A stretch of DNA of 29,656 bases from an uncultured Devosia sp. (GTDB lineage: Bacteria > Pseudomonadota > Alphaproteobacteria > Rhizobiales > Devosiaceae), in NCBI GenBank assembly GCA_913775215.1, contig CAJYKO010000032.1:1-29656 (forward strand), given 5' to 3'. Each line of letters starts with the position of its first letter. Within the stretch, counting starts at the first letter, position 1. The notes under the pieces are model-generated. The model saw only the letters and a program-made list of their open reading frames with translations, made no database searches and was not told the origin of the DNA. A program made the translations under genes and the position numbers. This document shows, piece by piece, positions 1 to 7,129 of this stretch.

Positions 1-167
1 CTGAGGCGGCACCCGCCGAACAGCGGGCCCCTGCCGAAGAGACTCCTGCCGATGAAGCAGCTCCACCTGCTGAGGAAGCGGCTCCTTCGGAAGCACCTCC
101 GGCCGATGAGCTCCCCTGCCCGCCCGAAGTCCGGGTGGATGGAAAGTGTCCTCCCGAGGCTCAGTAA
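1..167 (+). CDS. C-terminal end of an acidic Pro/Ala/Glu-rich protein (5' end outside window)
   Basis: The open frame enters from the left edge, reads from base 3, and ends at TAA 165-167. It encodes about 54 residues dominated by Ala, Pro and Glu in a loose EEAAP/PADE pattern, closing with a short segment that carries two Cys (ELPCPPEVR and DGKCPPEAQ). Such low-complexity acidic tails occur on secreted or envelope proteins of Hyphomicrobiales, but no domain is visible here and no function can be assigned. A strong terminator follows at once. Seen: frame, composition, stop. Inferred: extracytoplasmic location. Confidence 0.6.
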   Translation, partial: EAAPAEQRAPAEETPADEAAPPAEEAAPSEAPPADELPCPPEVRVDGKCPPEAQ

Positions 168-177
168 GCAAAAGCAA

Positions 178-205
178 GGGGCGGCTCCGGCCGCCCCTTC
201 TTCTT
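178..205 (+). terminator. Rho-independent terminator
   Basis: A perfect 8-bp GC stem (GGGGCGGC/GCCGCCCC) with a TCCG loop is followed by TTCTTCTT. It begins 10 bp after the stop of the partial gene. Confidence 0.85.
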
Positions 206-332
206 GCTCGCGCCCTTTCCTGACAATTGGCTTACGACAACAATAATCAAAATATCATAATAAAATCAGTTACTTAAAGCAACTCAGGCTTGATGCAGCC
301 GTTTACCTTCCATCACCAAGACGGAGGCAAGC

Positions 333-539
333 ATGCCAATCGAACGTGAAACCATCATCGAACGTCCTTCCAGCACCGAGACCGTTGTCGTCGACAGCGG
401 TAGTCCCTTTGGTGTCATCGGCGGGATCATTGCCGCCGTGTTTGCCGTGATCCTGATCGTCTGGCTGGTCAATGGTGGCATTTCCACCAATGGCGACACC
501 GTCAACGTCGATCTGCCCAACGTCACCGTCACCGAGTGA
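333..539 (+). CDS. Small single-pass membrane protein, hypothetical
   Basis: This 68-residue protein has an acidic/polar N-terminus (about residues 1-25), one strongly hydrophobic segment at about 26-47 (GVIGGIIAAVFAVILIVWLV) and a short polar tail with a Val/Asn-rich end (DTVNVDLPNVTVTE). The start is supported by GGAGG about 8 bp upstream of ATG 333. It lies between two envelope-type genes on the same strand. Short proteins of this layout are frequent in Devosia-like genomes, but I know of no assigned function. Topology is probably N-in with a periplasmic tail. Confidence 0.75.
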   Translation: MPIERETIIERPSSTETVVVDSGSPFGVIGGIIAAVFAVILIVWLVNGGISTNGDTVNVDLPNVTVTE

Positions 540-606
540 CGCCTTTTCTTCCTTCAGATTTTGACGATTGCACAGGTGTCTGACCTGCGCCGCAAGGAGA
601 TTTCAA

Positions 607-1287
607 ATGACAAAGCATCTCACCCTCATTGCCCTCGCTGCTCTTTCCTCGGTCGGCTTTTCCGGCGCCGCCCTCGCACAGTCGACCATGGCTACCGCCA
701 CAACTGAGCTCAACATACGCTCCGGCCCAGGGCCGCATTTCCCGTCCGTGGGCTTTATCGCGGCTGGCGGCAGCGCCACCGTGGAAGGCTGCCTTGACGC
801 CAGCAAGTGGTGTCAGGTGACGGCTAATGGCGTCAGCGGCTGGTCGTATTCGGACTATCTCACCGCCGACGTGTCGGGCAATGTCGTGGTCCTCACAGAG
901 CGCTCCCCCTCTGCCGGTATCGCCACCGTGACCTATCAGGATGATGGTTCCGCCGCTGGCGGCGTCGTAGCTGGCGCAGCGACTGGTGCTGTAGTGGGCG
1001 CCCTCGTTGGTGGCCCTGTAGGTGCCATTGTGGGCGGTGCCGTCGGCACCACCAGTGGCGCAACGGCTGGCGCCATCATCGATCCGCCGGAAGTCGCGCG
1101 GACCTATGTCACCGCCAACCCGCTCGATCCGGTCTATCTCGATGGAGAGGTGGTGATCGGTGCCGGCGTTCCCGACACGGTCGCCCTGCAGGCCATCCCG
1201 GATTACCAGTATCAATATGTATACATCAACGGGCAGCCCGTGCTGGTTGACCCCGGCTCCCGTCGTATCGTCTACGTCGTCCGCTAA
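607..1287 (+). CDS. Secreted SH3-domain/DUF1236 envelope protein
   Basis: The start is ATG 607, preceded by AAGGAG at 596-601; an in-frame codon at 568 lacks such a site. The 226-residue product has a Sec signal peptide ending near AALA-QS (residues 1-24). A bacterial SH3 (SH3b) domain follows at about 30-85 (motifs LNIRSGPG and WSYSDYL). Next come a glycine-zipper stretch at about 110-150, with repeated GAxxGAxVGG units that may insert in or pack on a membrane, and a C-terminal DUF1236 segment ending VDPGSRRIVYVVR. SH3b domains usually bind peptidoglycan or peptides, so a periplasmic envelope role is likely, but the substrate is unknown. Confidence 0.85.
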   Translation: MTKHLTLIALAALSSVGFSGAALAQSTMATATTELNIRSGPGPHFPSVGFIAAGGSATVEGCLDASKWCQVTANGVSGWSYSDYLTADVSGNVVVLTERSPSAGIATVTYQDDGSAAGGVVAGAATGAVVGALVGGPVGAIVGGAVGTTSGATAGAIIDPPEVARTYVTANPLDPVYLDGEVVIGAGVPDTVALQAIPDYQYQYVYINGQPVLVDPGSRRIVYVVR

Positions 1288-1290
1288 GGA

Positions 1291-1318
1291 AAATGGGCCG
1301 GCTTATGCCGGCCCATTT
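1291..1318. terminator. Bidirectional Rho-independent terminator
   Basis: A 12-bp perfect inverted repeat (AAATGGGCCGGC/GCCGGCCCATTT) surrounds the loop TTAT. A-runs and T-runs flank it on both sides, so it can end the SH3/DUF1236 gene on the plus strand and the convergent zinc-ribbon gene on the minus strand. Confidence 0.9.
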
Positions 1319-1995
1319 TAGGTTAGGGTGTGGATCTGCGGATCATGTCTTGGACGCGCAAAACGCCCCAACGGTCGTTGTGAAACGTCTTTCGACCGAC
1401 CATGTCCCCTGGGGGCGAAACCAAGCGACGCCAGGCGGCGCTTCTGTTGTGGTGTCAGGGCGGGCCAGACTATGGATCGAGCGCCATTATCGAGTTCCCC
1501 GAATTCATGCTGGTGTGCCTGGCTGCGCGTCTGCACCTCGAAGACACGCCGATCGATTGGCTCCTCCAGTGCTTCAATAGCGAGGAAGAGCCGGGCGGCA
1601 TGCAGCGGCGACAGCTGCAGGTTGCGGTCGAAATAGAGGGCCACTTCCAAAAGGGCTTGATCATCAGCGCCCGCCGATACCTTACGCACAATGTCCTGGC
1701 AGGTTCGCTGCTTGAGCCGTGCCGTAAGGCCGTGCACCTGGCCACGTATTGTTTTTTGATCGAGCGGTGCCCCATCGAGCATTCCACCAAGGCAATAGCG
1801 CCCGGCGCATCGCTGGCAGATCCACAGGCGCTCGGCATCGCGCATGATTTCATAACTAATGCGCTGCCGGGATTGTCCGCAAAAGCCGCACGTGGAACCG
1901 AAGGTCACATCGTCCATCAACGTCCAACTGAAAGACCAGTCCTGAGGCCTGCCAATTGCGGCATCCAGCGAGTAGCGAAGCCGTGATCCGGTCAT
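1318..1995 (-). CDS. Hypothetical protein with an N-terminal four-cysteine zinc-ribbon
   Basis: The product has about 225 residues. The N-terminus carries CGFCG followed about 25 residues later by CQRCAGRYC, a CxxC...CxxC pair that should bind zinc and resembles the knuckles of small DNA- or RNA-associated proteins. The middle is helical and charged. The C-terminus is basic and His/Arg-rich (KRRLASLG, RGHGRSKD, FARPRHD). ATG 1995 is preferred; an in-frame TTG six bases upstream is possible and neither has a good ribosome site. The gene converges on the SH3/DUF1236 gene and shares its terminator. I do not recognise the family. A regulatory or nucleic-acid-binding role is inference only. Confidence 0.65.
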   Translation of the reverse strand: MTGSRLRYSLDAAIGRPQDWSFSWTLMDDVTFGSTCGFCGQSRQRISYEIMRDAERLWICQRCAGRYCLGGMLDGAPLDQKTIRGQVHGLTARLKQRTCQDIVRKVSAGADDQALLEVALYFDRNLQLSPLHAARLFLAIEALEEPIDRRVFEVQTRSQAHQHEFGELDNGARSIVWPALTPQQKRRLASLGFAPRGHGRSKDVSQRPLGRFARPRHDPQIHTLT

Positions 1996-2058
1996 GAGCA
2001 ATCTCGCAATATCCGAATAGGAAGAGGGAGGCGGCGGCGGTTCCGCCGCCGCGGCGAG

Positions 2059-2322
2059 TTAGTCCACGCGCTTCTGGTGGATTAGATCGCCCACATTCTC
2101 GAATTCTTCCGGATAGGCTTCGACGATATCCTTGGGGTTTCCGGACGCGTAGCCGTTTTCGCGGTCCCGAAGATGCTGGATCATTGCGCCGGCATTAGTA
2201 AATGTCGTGCCATCAACCAACTCATAGTGCTTTCCGCCGCGATTATTGGTCTCGGGATCTGCGTAGGCGCCTGACGTCGCGAAAAGGGCGACGGCAACAG
2301 CCGCGGCTGCTGATTTGATCAT
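2059..2322 (-). CDS. Small secreted hypothetical protein
   Basis: This 87-residue protein starts MIKSAAAAVAVALFATSGAYA with predicted cleavage near residue 21-22, leaving a mature, acidic, roughly 65-residue domain with HYELVDGTTF and a DLIHQKR end. AAGGAAG lies about 7 bp before ATG 2322. No Cys pair, metal motif or repeat is visible. It is probably a periplasmic protein of unknown role; the neighbouring genes suggest no pathway. Confidence 0.75.
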   Translation of the reverse strand: MIKSAAAAVAVALFATSGAYADPETNNRGGKHYELVDGTTFTNAGAMIQHLRDRENGYASGNPKDIVEAYPEEFENVGDLIHQKRVD

Positions 2323-2454
2323 GATAGCTTCCTTGCGTTCTAACTTCGACGCGAAACGCTAGCATGAGGCGCCTGACATCGACCTGACACGGCCAGTCAG
2401 CTTAGGACCGGGATCGGTGGACAATGTCAGCTTTTGGGAGTCGTGAGCTTCGCG

Positions 2455-2545
2455 AACCCTGGCAGCAATGGCGTCGGCAGCCGCCAGACCGGAAGGCGCC
2501 CCACTCCGGCCGTTGAGAGTTGGACCTCGACAACCCGAAACCTGC
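2455..2545 (+). repeat. Interspersed intergenic repeat, copy 1
   Basis: The core at 2496-2514 (GCGCCCCACTCCGGCCGTT) matches cores at 4549, 6517, 7865, 9434, 11772 and about 28538. It is preceded by GGCGTCGGCAGCCGCCAGAC, which resembles the GGTCGGCAGC leader of the other copies. The stretch 2323-2717 contains no gene: it holds the promoter side of the small secreted gene, this repeat and the terminator below. Confidence 0.6.
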
Positions 2546-2665
2546 CGTTCCGATTACGTCGGGTCAGTTCCAATCAGGATCAGAGTATGCGGCGGTCGAC
2601 CTCTTGGGACTGATGGCAGTAGCTGTTTATGTGGCTGGCCTTCATAGTTGTCGCCTGCGGCGGAC

Positions 2666-2704
2666 CACTCCACCCTTAGTCGTACCAGGGGTGGAGTGAT
2701 TTTT
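2666..2704. terminator. Terminator at the 3' side of the alpha/beta hydrolase
   Basis: A 10-bp perfect stem (CACTCCACCC/GGGTGGAGTG) with a 13-base loop lies 20 bp beyond the hydrolase stop. The ATTTTT run is on the plus strand, so the U-tract is best placed for plus-strand transcripts; on the minus strand the stem follows an A-run. It probably insulates in both directions. Confidence 0.6.
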
Positions 2705-2717
2705 GAGCGTGCCGGGA

Positions 2718-3662
2718 TCAGATGGCGTTCTGCCGTGCCAGCCAACCTAAGATCGCCAGATTGGTTTCCTCCGGCATTTCCTCCTGGATCCAGTGACCGC
2801 AATCGAGGCTGACAACCTCCACGTTGGGCACGAAGTCCGCAAGGTTCTCCGACTGGGGGATCACGTCTCGTTCGCCATAGATCATGAGGGCTGGTTGACG
2901 GATGATTGGGTCCACCTCGCCCAGCAGGTGCCAGTTGCGGTCAAGGTTTCGGTACCAGTTAATACCCCCCGTGAACCCAGATCTTTGGAAGGCCGTGACG
3001 AAGATGGCCAAGTCCTCGTCGCCCATCACCGGCTCGCCGAGCGGCGTCTCCGCCCTGGCTAGATTGATCATGCTCATGCCCGGCTCGGGCGGCAACAAGG
3101 GTACATTCTTCCGATACAGGTTGCGGAGGAACCGGGATGTGTTCTCGTCGAGAACTGCGTCCGCCACTCCAGGTTGCCGGTTGAAGTGGACGAAATAGTA
3201 GTCGCTACCCAGCGCCATCTCCAGGAACTCGATCCACGGCATGTCCCCGCGAGCCTGATAGGGCATGCTTAGACTGATCACCTTGCTGACGCGAGTGGGA
3301 TGCAGAAGGGTCAGCCCCCATACCACCATCGCGCCCCAGTCGTGGCCGACGAAAGTCGCATCCTCGTATCCGTAGTGATCGAGAAGGCCAACCAGATCGC
3401 CAGCCAAGTGATCAATGTCATAGTCCGTCACCACGTCGGGACGAGACGAGTTGCCGTAGCCTCGCTGGTTGGGGACGATGACGTGGTAGCCGGCAGCAAC
3501 AAGCGCTGGCACCTGGCGGCGCCAGGAATAAGCATGCTCGGGCCAGCCGTGGCAAAACACGATAGGCTTTCCAGCATGCTGCCGTCCTGCTTCGAAGACT
3601 TCCAGCTCAACACCATTGACGGGAACAATGGTGGGCTTAGGAAATTCGTTTGCGATCGACAC
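2718..3662 (-). CDS. Alpha/beta hydrolase, epoxide hydrolase type
   Basis: The 314-residue product is normal length for soluble bacterial epoxide hydrolases. HGWPE (38-42) supplies the oxyanion hole. GHDWGA places the nucleophile Asp108, YGERD the relay Asp266 and CGHWIQEE the base His290. The cap domain keeps aromatic lid residues Tyr155/156 and Tyr237 (NWYRNL), which in this family protonate the epoxide oxygen. Nucleophile Asp rather than Ser, together with the paired Tyr, favours an epoxide hydrolase over an esterase or a haloalkane dehalogenase. The start is GTG 3662 with AAGGA just upstream. It diverges from the WYL regulator at 3795, which may control it. The natural substrate is unknown. 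Confidence 0.9.
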   Translation of the reverse strand: MSIANEFPKPTIVPVNGVELEVFEAGRQHAGKPIVFCHGWPEHAYSWRRQVPALVAAGYHVIVPNQRGYGNSSRPDVVTDYDIDHLAGDLVGLLDHYGYEDATFVGHDWGAMVVWGLTLLHPTRVSKVISLSMPYQARGDMPWIEFLEMALGSDYYFVHFNRQPGVADAVLDENTSRFLRNLYRKNVPLLPPEPGMSMINLARAETPLGEPVMGDEDLAIFVTAFQRSGFTGGINWYRNLDRNWHLLGEVDPIIRQPALMIYGERDVIPQSENLADFVPNVEVVSLDCGHWIQEEMPEETNLAILGWLARQNAI

Positions 3663-3794
3663 TGCATATCCTTCTGTATCTGAGCGACCATGTGCGTTCC
3701 CCGGCTACAATTCCGGGCAGCGAAACGCGTAATGATGGCTGGATAGGAAGCAATGGTGCCAAGAACTGGCATTAAAGGACGTTAGATCGAAGGC
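3663..3794. promoter_or_regulatory. Divergent promoter region with two inverted repeats
   Basis: The 132-bp gap between the hydrolase and the WYL regulator carries CCCGG-N8-CCGGG (3700-3717) and TGCCA-N5-TGGCA (3757-3771). Either could be an operator for the YafY-type regulator. No convincing -35/-10 pair was identified by eye. Confidence 0.4.
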
Positions 3795-4514
3795 ATGAGT
3801 GGACGTCATCGACATGAAGCCATCTTGCGGAGCCTTCGCCGCAACGGCACATCGACGGTTGCGGAGTTGGCAACCGCGGTCGGTGTCTCGAGGCGTACAA
3901 TATTGCGCGACATCGGCGCGTTGCGCGAAGAGGGATTCGTTATACACTCCGAGCCGGGGCGCGGCGGCGGCCTGCAACTCGATGCCCAGTCAATCCAGAC
4001 CACGGCCAGACTCTCTGTCAGCGAAGTCTTTGCCCTCCTTGTCAGCGTCGCCTCGATGCGTGCCGCCGGCAATTTGCCCTTTGCCCACCTGGCCGACGCC
4101 GGGCTCGCCAAGATCGAGAAGGCTCTGCCTTCGGATAAGGTGCGTGACCTGCGCCGTCTTCTCGACTGCCTCTATGTGGGGCAGCTATCGCCGCTGGTGG
4201 ACATATCGGATTTGGCGCCGATAGAGCCCGCACTTCTCCCCGTGTTCGAGACAGCGTTTCTCGGGCGGCGGTATCTCGGCTTCCAGTACCGCGACGCGAA
4301 GAGGGCCGTCACCGATCGCCGTGTCGAACCGCACGCGATGCTGATCCTGCCACCGCTCTGGTATTTGGTCGCCTGGGACCCGGCGCGTCAGGATTTCCGC
4401 TACTTTCGAATGGATCGGATCAGTAGCCCTGAAATCGATGAAGACGCCACCTTTCAGCGCCGACGCGTGCGGTTCGAGGACTATGTCCGCCCGGTTCGTA
4501 ATCTATCCCGCTAG
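3795..4514 (+). CDS. YafY-type HTH and WYL-domain transcriptional regulator
   Basis: This 239-residue protein has an N-terminal DeoR-like winged helix at about residues 5-55 (TVAELATAVGVSRRTILRDI as recognition region, then the GRGGGLQL wing) and a C-terminal WYL domain at about 140-225. The WYL signature is PPLWYLVAWD, followed by FRYFRMDRI. WYL domains are ligand-sensing modules, often for nucleic acids or small molecules. The gene starts at ATG 3795 behind a GAAGG-like site and diverges from the epoxide hydrolase, the usual arrangement of a local regulator and its target. Target and ligand are inferred only from position. Confidence 0.9.
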   Translation: MSGRHRHEAILRSLRRNGTSTVAELATAVGVSRRTILRDIGALREEGFVIHSEPGRGGGLQLDAQSIQTTARLSVSEVFALLVSVASMRAAGNLPFAHLADAGLAKIEKALPSDKVRDLRRLLDCLYVGQLSPLVDISDLAPIEPALLPVFETAFLGRRYLGFQYRDAKRAVTDRRVEPHAMLILPPLWYLVAWDPARQDFRYFRMDRISSPEIDEDATFQRRRVRFEDYVRPVRNLSR

Positions 4515-4650
4515 GCTGCCATCGCGAGGTGCGGTGCGCGGCTTCGATGCGCCCCATTCCTGCCGTCCAAACCCTCACTTCGATTTCCCGAAAGCCGCCA
4601 GTCAGCTTAGGTTGCCGCCAAGTCCAAAGCGGGGTGGTGAGCGGACCGGC
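4515..4650 (+). repeat. Interspersed intergenic repeat, copy 2
   Basis: The core lies at 4549-4567 (GCGCCCCATTCCTGCCGTC), followed by TTCGATTTCCCGAAAGCC and then AGTCAGCTTAGG. A tail-like GCGGGGTGGTGAGCGG follows. It sits immediately after the WYL regulator stop; no gene is seen between 4515 and 4731. Confidence 0.65.
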
Positions 4651-4709
4651 GGGTCGTAGCTGTTGCATTGACATAGCTGCCGTGAGGTAGCGGTCATGCG
4701 AATGTAACA

Positions 4710-4733
4710 GTGCTTTTATATAAGCGCTTTTAT
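4710..4733 (+). promoter_or_regulatory. Direct-repeat operator/-10 candidate at the MarR start codon
   Basis: GTGCTTTTAT (4710-4719) and GCGCTTTTAT (4724-4733) form a tandem repeat with a 14-bp period, the second copy running into ATG 4732. TATATAA lies between them and could act as a -10 box. No Shine-Dalgarno sequence precedes the ATG, so a leaderless mRNA and an autoregulatory site are possible. Confidence 0.35.
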
Positions 4734-5220
4734 GAAACCAGAACCTGCCCTTCCCCTCAGCATATTGTCACCGGTCTCCGCCCTCTTGCGGGAGATAGAC
4801 GATACTATTGCCGAACTATACCGGGCCAACGGCGTCGCAGGCGTTCGTCCGCGATTTAGCATGGCGTTGATTGCCCTGGCCGACCGTGGCGCCATGACTA
4901 TCAAGGATCTCGCGAGGGCCTGCCGGGTCACCCATGCTGCCATGAGCCAATCGGTAAAAGCGATGAGCGAGACGGCTCTTGTCGAAAGGAGTGCCGGGCA
5001 AGATGCCCGTAGCGTCCTCGTTGATCTGACCGAAAAAGGGCGCTCAGCGATCCCGTTACTGAAAGCGGAATGGAATGCAACAGAGGCCATGATTGCAGAA
5101 CTTGAAGCCGAGCTACCTTATCCATTGGCCAAGGTGATCCAGGATATGCGCATAAAGCTCGCAACGAGGTCTCTGCAAGACCGCTTGGCCGTCCACATGA
5201 CGAAGCAGTCCGTCGAGTGA
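4732..5220 (+). CDS. MarR-family transcriptional regulator
   Basis: The 162-residue product has the MarR winged helix at about residues 40-110 (MTIKDLARACRVTHAAMSQSV as helices 3-4, QDARSVLVDLTEKG as the wing), flanked by N- and C-terminal dimerisation helices. MarR proteins usually repress an adjacent exporter gene and release DNA on binding a small, often phenolic, molecule. The stop codon (TGA 5218-5220) overlaps the GTG start of the MFS exporter, so the two genes are translationally coupled. There is no ribosome site before the ATG. Confidence 0.9.
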   Translation: MKPEPALPLSILSPVSALLREIDDTIAELYRANGVAGVRPRFSMALIALADRGAMTIKDLARACRVTHAAMSQSVKAMSETALVERSAGQDARSVLVDLTEKGRSAIPLLKAEWNATEAMIAELEAELPYPLAKVIQDMRIKLATRSLQDRLAVHMTKQSVE

Positions 5221-6344
5221 TACGCGTCATCGACCTTAGTCCATTGACCGGACACCGTGCCTTTCGCCACCTATGGGTCGGCACGTCATTCCAGACGCTC
5301 GGCAATCAATTCACCGCCTTCGCCGTGCTCTATCAGATGTGGGAACTGACTCGATCGCCTTTGATGACTGGAGCCGTTGGGCTGACGCTTGCCGTTCCGA
5401 TGGTGATTTTCGGGCTCTGGGGCGGCGTGTTGGCCGACACCAGAGAGCGGCGCGGACTTATCCTGCTGTCGAACTTTGGCTCGGTCATCTTCGCGCTGGC
5501 GCTACTGGGCCAAGCTGCTGCCAACTGGAACTCTCCTGCACTCCTTCTTGCCCTTGCTGCGGGCCAGGCCGCGTGTACTGCCATCGGACAGCCGGCACGT
5601 AAGGCACTGATCCCATTTGTCCTGCCAGTGAACAAAGTGGCCGCAGGCATCGCAGTTTCCCAAGGCGGCTTGCAATTCGCGATGCTAGGCGGCCCGGCAT
5701 TCGCTGGCCTAATCGCCGGCGCTTTGGGAGTAGCCGGATGCTACGCCGCACAAGTCATCGCTTTCGCACTAGCCTTTCTGGGCCTTTGGGGCCTGCCATC
5801 CATCCCGCCGCTGAAAACGATGGAGAGTATGGGACAGCGCCTAGCGGCAGGTTTCATAGCTATCCGAGATAACTCGGCGTTGCGGGGCACATTGCTGGCC
5901 GATTTGGCGGCGACCGCGCTTGCAATGCCGATCGCTCTGTTTCCGGCCCTTAACCAAGATCGCTTTGGCGGTTCGCCAGAAACGCTTGGGCTATTTCTAT
6001 CGGCCATTGCAGTGGGTGGCATTGCGGCTACGATCTTTTCCGGTGGGATTACAGCTTATCACCGGCATGGCAGAGTGCAGCTATACGCCATCGGCGTGTG
6101 GGGCATGGTACTGATCGCTGCGGGACTCGCCAGTTCAGGCTGGATGACCCTTGCTTGCCTTGCCGTTGCCGGCGCCGCCGATACGATTGCCGTTGTGGCG
6201 CGTGGGGCAATCGTCCAGCTCTCATGTGCACCTGACATTCGAGGACGGGTTTTGGCGGCCGAGCAGATTGCTGGCACCGCTGCGCCACAAGTCGGAAACT
6301 TCCGATCAGGCGCCATGGCGGCGGTCATGCCGCCGGGCCTATGA
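5217..6344 (+). CDS. MFS transporter, enterobactin-exporter-like, cut short by an in-frame TGA
   Basis: The 375 residues contain most of a 12-helix major facilitator. Visible landmarks are TLGNQFTAFAVLYQMW (helix 1), LAVPMVIFGLWGGVLADTRE (helix 2 and the loop A motif with DxRERR) and GRVLAAEQIAGTAAPQVGNF near the end. The start is GTG 5217, overlapping the MarR stop. The frame stops at TGA 6342-6344, yet reading on in the same frame to 6434 gives a clean hydrophobic helix, so the last membrane segment is lost unless the stop is read through. Drug or siderophore efflux is inferred from similarity to EntS-like exporters and from the MarR partner. Confidence 0.8.
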   Translation: MIRVIDLSPLTGHRAFRHLWVGTSFQTLGNQFTAFAVLYQMWELTRSPLMTGAVGLTLAVPMVIFGLWGGVLADTRERRGLILLSNFGSVIFALALLGQAAANWNSPALLLALAAGQAACTAIGQPARKALIPFVLPVNKVAAGIAVSQGGLQFAMLGGPAFAGLIAGALGVAGCYAAQVIAFALAFLGLWGLPSIPPLKTMESMGQRLAAGFIAIRDNSALRGTLLADLAATALAMPIALFPALNQDRFGGSPETLGLFLSAIAVGGIAATIFSGGITAYHRHGRVQLYAIGVWGMVLIAAGLASSGWMTLACLAVAGAADTIAVVARGAIVQLSCAPDIRGRVLAAEQIAGTAAPQVGNFRSGAMAAVMPPGL

Positions 6345-6434
6345 CTTGCGCTTGGTGGACTGCTCTGCGTCATATCGGTCATTGCGATAGCAAAATCACA
6401 CCCACGGCTGACGGGTTTTGATGGTCATACCTGA
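6345..6434 (+). pseudogene. Displaced final helix of the MFS transporter (same frame, after the TGA)
   Basis: Codons 6345-6431 continue the frame as LALGGLLCVISVIAIAK followed by SHPRLTGFDGHT, ending at TGA 6432-6434. This is a typical last MFS helix with a short basic tail. A single substitution at 6342-6344 (for example CGA to TGA) accounts for the break. Confidence 0.7.
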
Positions 6435-6547
6435 ACCCTTGTCCATGGCTGGTTTTGGGTGTTTTGCGAAGTTTGGCGAATGTCCACAATGGGGTCGGGA
6501 CCTGCCTTGCCGCAAGGCGCCCCATTCCGGCCGTCGCTTTTGTGCCC
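6430..6547 (+). repeat. Interspersed intergenic repeat, copy 3
   Basis: The core lies at 6517-6535 (GCGCCCCATTCCGGCCGTC), preceded by TGGGGTCGGGACCTGCC. It fills the space between the MFS tail and the CatB fragment, and its right end abuts the point where CatB homology begins. Confidence 0.65.
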
Positions 6548-6895
6548 GATGCTCCGGAATTCGCACTAGCGGCAAATGGCTTCAAACCTGCCGGCGACAC
6601 AGTGATAGCCGATGATGTCTGGATCGGTTCCGAAGCAATCATCATGCCGGGTGTTCAAATCCGCCATGGCGCTGTTATTGGTACACGTGCCTTGGTGACC
6701 AAGGATGTCGAACCTTATACCATCATGGGCGGCAACCCCGCAAAGCCCATCCGCAAGCGCTTCGATGAAGGTAAAATTGCGATGCTATTAGAGATGGCAT
6801 GGTGGAACTGGTCAACAGAGCGTCTTTCGTTAGCCATGCCATTGCTCACCAGCTCGGACATTGAAGCCTTGCATCGGTTTTGGCGGGAGCAATGA
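6548..6895 (+). pseudogene. 3' half of a CatB/XAT-type O-acetyltransferase
   Basis: From 6548 the frame reads as the C-terminal part (about 115 residues) of a hexapeptide-repeat xenobiotic acetyltransferase. Landmarks are GFKPAGDTVIADDVWIG, IMPGVQIRHGAVIGTRALV, MGGNPAKPIRKRF and LLEMAWWNW. Full-length members are about 210 residues; the missing first half holds the catalytic His region. Upstream the open frame continues only into the interspersed repeat and has no ribosome site. It is therefore a truncated remnant, probably inactive. A good terminator follows at 6943. Confidence 0.85.
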
Positions 6896-6942
6896 AGATG
6901 AGAGTGTTGTCCCAACTGCCATAAAGCTTCCAAAGCAAAGAC

Positions 6943-6970
6943 AACGGAGCGGACCAAGTTCGCTCCGTTT
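6943..6970 (+). terminator. Terminator after the CatB fragment
   Basis: A 9-bp stem AACGGAGCG/CGCTCCGTT with a 9-base loop is followed by TTTACCCT. From here to 7129 no gene is seen; about 6990-7030 resembles the tail of the interspersed repeat (GGATCGGGGTGGGTTGCGG). Confidence 0.75.
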
Positions 6971-7129
6971 ACCCTATTTGCATCCTATCTGGATCGGGGT
7001 GGGTTGCGGCCGGCCAGCTTTTTAGCGTCTGATTGCGAAGAGCGGTCATCCTGCATGGGCGTGCGGCGAGATCCCGCCCGTAAAGCCGATAGTCCACCCA
7101 GGTGAACAGCCGAAGGGAATGGAGAATTT

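Noticed and set aside
1402..1986. Plus-strand open frame opposite the zinc-ribbon gene
   Set aside because: It lacks a ribosome site and any motif, whereas the minus-strand frame has paired CxxC motifs and shares a proper terminator.
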